DNA of 64,000 nt, taken from NCBI GenBank assembly GCA_009782615.1, contig WRIS01000001.1:248001-312000 (forward strand). The letters are read 5' to 3'. Origin of the DNA: Eggerthellaceae bacterium (lineage in GTDB: Bacteria > Actinomycetota > Coriobacteriia > Coriobacteriales > Eggerthellaceae). The position numbers and the translations under genes were made by a program. Under the pieces are notes generated by a model that saw nothing but the letters and a program-made list of their open reading frames with translations, was not told the DNA's origin and did no database searches. How positions within the stretch are numbered: the stretch's first letter is position 1; each line of letters opens with the position of its first letter. Shown piece by piece: positions 62,557 to 64,000 of the stretch.

Positions 62557-64000
62557 TTATCCTCCGAAGGTCTTTTGCGCATCTTTGAAGGCAAGGCGCA
62601 TTTCGCGCCCCAAGGGGCGATACGTTTCACTTTCAAGCGTAGGGTCTATGTCAAGTATTTCCTGTGCGTCTGCGTGTGCCGCTTCGATGATTTTGGCGTC
62701 CCGCACGACATTGACCAGCTTTAATACCGAAGCACCGTGTTGGCGGTTGCCTAAAATATCGCCTTCACGGCGAAGGGAAAGGTCGAAACTCGCCAGTTCG
62801 AAACCGTCCTCGGTCGCTTCCATGGCAGCAAGGCGCTCCAACGCTGCGGGTGCTTTTGAACTCGATATTAAAAATACCTCACCAGGTTCATCCCCGCGCC
62901 CTACACGACCCCGCAACTGATGAAGCTGGGCTAGACCGAAACGGTCGGCATCTTCGATTATCATGACCGACGCATTCACGACATCAACACCAACTTCTAT
63001 AATGGTCGTTGCCACTAACACGTGGGTTTCCCCTTGGCTAAAACGCGTCATGGCTTCTTGCTTTTCCGCACCACTCATCTTGCCGTGAAGCAAATCAACC
63101 TGATAGTGGCGAAACACCGTGTTTTGCAAAAACTCTGCTTCTTTGCGCGCCGCCTTCAAATCTTCCCCTTCAAGGTCGCTTTCTGCTTCGATGCTGATAG
63201 CAGCCCAGGTATAGGCTTCTTCTTCAAAACTTGGTGATGCCTCGCGGGATTGCACCTTCTTGGTGCTTTCTTCCTCAACGGCCGTTTTGCCCACCAAAGG
63301 GCACACCACATACACCTGCTTGCCTAATGACAAAGCCTTAAGCGCTGCATCATAAGCATTGCCCCGCAGGGTGCGCGGATATACCTTGGTCGTATTGCCT
63401 GCCAAGTTGCGCGGACGCGTTTTCAGGTAGGACAGGCTCAAATCTCCATAGAGAGCAAGCGCCAAGGAACGCGGGATGGGTGTTGCGCTTAAGTACAGGG
63501 CATCTACCGCATCACCCTTCGCAAGCAGTTTTGCCCGCTGGTTCACACCGAAGCGATGCTGTTCGTCAATGACCACAAAGGAACAGTCCTTCATCACCAC
63601 ATCGTCTTCGAGCAGGGCGTGAGTGCCAAACAACACATCAATAGTTCCTGCTGCGGCTTTCGCAAGAATAGTCTCACGTTCCACGGCAGGGGTTGATGAA
63701 GTCAAAACTTCGCTTCCGATTCCTATCGTCTCAAAAATTTCGCCGAGTTTGAGGGCATATTGACGCGCAAGTATTTCGGTGGGAGCCATCATGAGCGCTT
63801 GAGTGCCCGTATCGGCACACGCCGCAATGCCAAAAGCGGCAACGATGGTTTTTCCCGTACCTACATCGCCAAGAAGAAGATGGTTTGCCGCCGCAGATTT
63901 ATTCATAACCGCAAGAAGCTCATCGCGCGCTATTGTCTGTTCATCGGTTAGGGTAAACGGAAGATTGCTCGTAAGCTTTTCCACGTAGTTGCCGTCTATC
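62557..64000 (-). CDS. recG: ATP-dependent DNA helicase RecG (N-terminal part off the window)
   Basis: The C-terminal 480 residues of RecG, which reverses stalled forks and processes recombination intermediates. The frame is open to base 64000, so the wedge domain lies beyond the window. Walker A GDVGTGKTIVAAFGIAA, the DEQH-box VVIDEQHRFGV, LYLSATPIPRSLALALYGDL, LVATTIIEVGVDVVNASVMIIEDADRFGLAQLHQLRGRVGRG and the RecG-type QHGAS ending are intact. An acidic insert of about 45 residues (AVEEESTKKVQSREASPSFEEE onwards) lies between the two helicase domains, longer than usual. Confidence 0.97.
   Translation of the reverse strand, partial: IDGNYVEKLTSNLPFTLTDEQTIARDELLAVMNKSAAANHLLLGDVGTGKTIVAAFGIAACADTGTQALMMAPTEILARQYALKLGEIFETIGIGSEVLTSSTPAVERETILAKAAAGTIDVLFGTHALLEDDVVMKDCSFVVIDEQHRFGVNQRAKLLAKGDAVDALYLSATPIPRSLALALYGDLSLSYLKTRPRNLAGNTTKVYPRTLRGNAYDAALKALSLGKQVYVVCPLVGKTAVEEESTKKVQSREASPSFEEEAYTWAAISIEAESDLEGEDLKAARKEAEFLQNTVFRHYQVDLLHGKMSGAEKQEAMTRFSQGETHVLVATTIIEVGVDVVNASVMIIEDADRFGLAQLHQLRGRVGRGDEPGEVFLISSSKAPAALERLAAMEATEDGFELASFDLSLRREGDILGNRQHGASVLKLVNVVRDAKIIEAAHADAQEILDIDPTLESETYRPLGREMRLAFKDAQKTFGG

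Overview
This 64 kb window looks like the chromosome of an anaerobic, moderate-G+C actinobacterium of the class Coriobacteriia (Eggerthellaceae-like; Cryptobacterium or a relative is possible, but I cannot place the species). The grounds are: a DMSO-reductase-type molybdoenzyme locus next to a LuxR regulator with a polytopic membrane N-terminus, Firmicutes-like informational genes (TrmFO beside a Xer recombinase, two-subunit GlyRS, PPDK with its DUF299 regulator) in an otherwise actinobacterial setting, and several start codons lying 6-7 nt after a -10 box, as in leaderless actinobacterial mRNAs. Nearly all genes are on the minus strand. Only five are on plus: a flavodoxin-like gene, an Imm-5-like gene, the LuxR regulator, gdhA and a secreted wall protein.

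Layout. 1-3.9 kb: yvcK (3' end off the window), rapZ, uvrC. 4.0-5.8 kb: flavodoxin-like protein, an orphan MazF/PemK toxin and an Imm-5-like protein. 5.8-12.9 kb: respiratory locus dmsA-dmsB-dmsB-torD-dmsC with a divergent membrane LuxR regulator. 12.9-16.9 kb: DUF2975/XRE/DUF4173 membrane cassette and gdhA. 16.9-23.8 kb: degenerate phosphoesterase-like protein, GNAT, uvrA and a PTS EIIC-EAL fusion. 24-31.7 kb: xer, trmFO, hicBA, dprA, comM, yraN, rnhB, rplS. 31.9-36 kb: dgt, mtnA, a small unknown protein and an MFS exporter. 36-40.5 kb: an envelope pair, a polytopic sulfatase/LtaS-like protein translationally coupled to a YidC-glycerophosphotransferase fusion. 40.5-47.9 kb: ppdK, its regulator, glyS, glyQ, lepB. 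48-57.8 kb: trmD, rimM, KH protein, rpsP, ffh, ftsY, smc, rnc, plsX. 57.8-64 kb: rpmF, a secreted coiled-coil wall protein, a zinc-ribbon membrane protein, DUF177, a coiled-coil protein, coaD, rsmD and the C-terminal part of recG.

How the genes work together. Most of the window is core growth machinery: ribosome assembly and SRP targeting, DNA repair (uvrA, uvrC, recG), natural-competence proteins (dprA, comM) and phospholipid synthesis (plsX). The energy genes fit an anaerobe: S-/N-oxide-type respiration, amino-acid nitrogen metabolism (gdhA) and reversible pyruvate/PEP conversion (ppdK with ppsR). The most unusual content is the YidC-TagF-like fusion with its sulfatase partner, the sugar-permease-EAL fusion, and a set of regulatory structures: palindromes over promoters, a terminator that carries the next gene's ribosome binding site, and a structured leader. 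Short imperfect tandem repeats recur at gene ends and in linkers.

I found no rRNA or tRNA genes, CRISPR arrays, insertion sequences or prophage. No gene-free stretch exceeds about 270 bp. All repeats, promoters and hairpins were read by eye without folding or database software.
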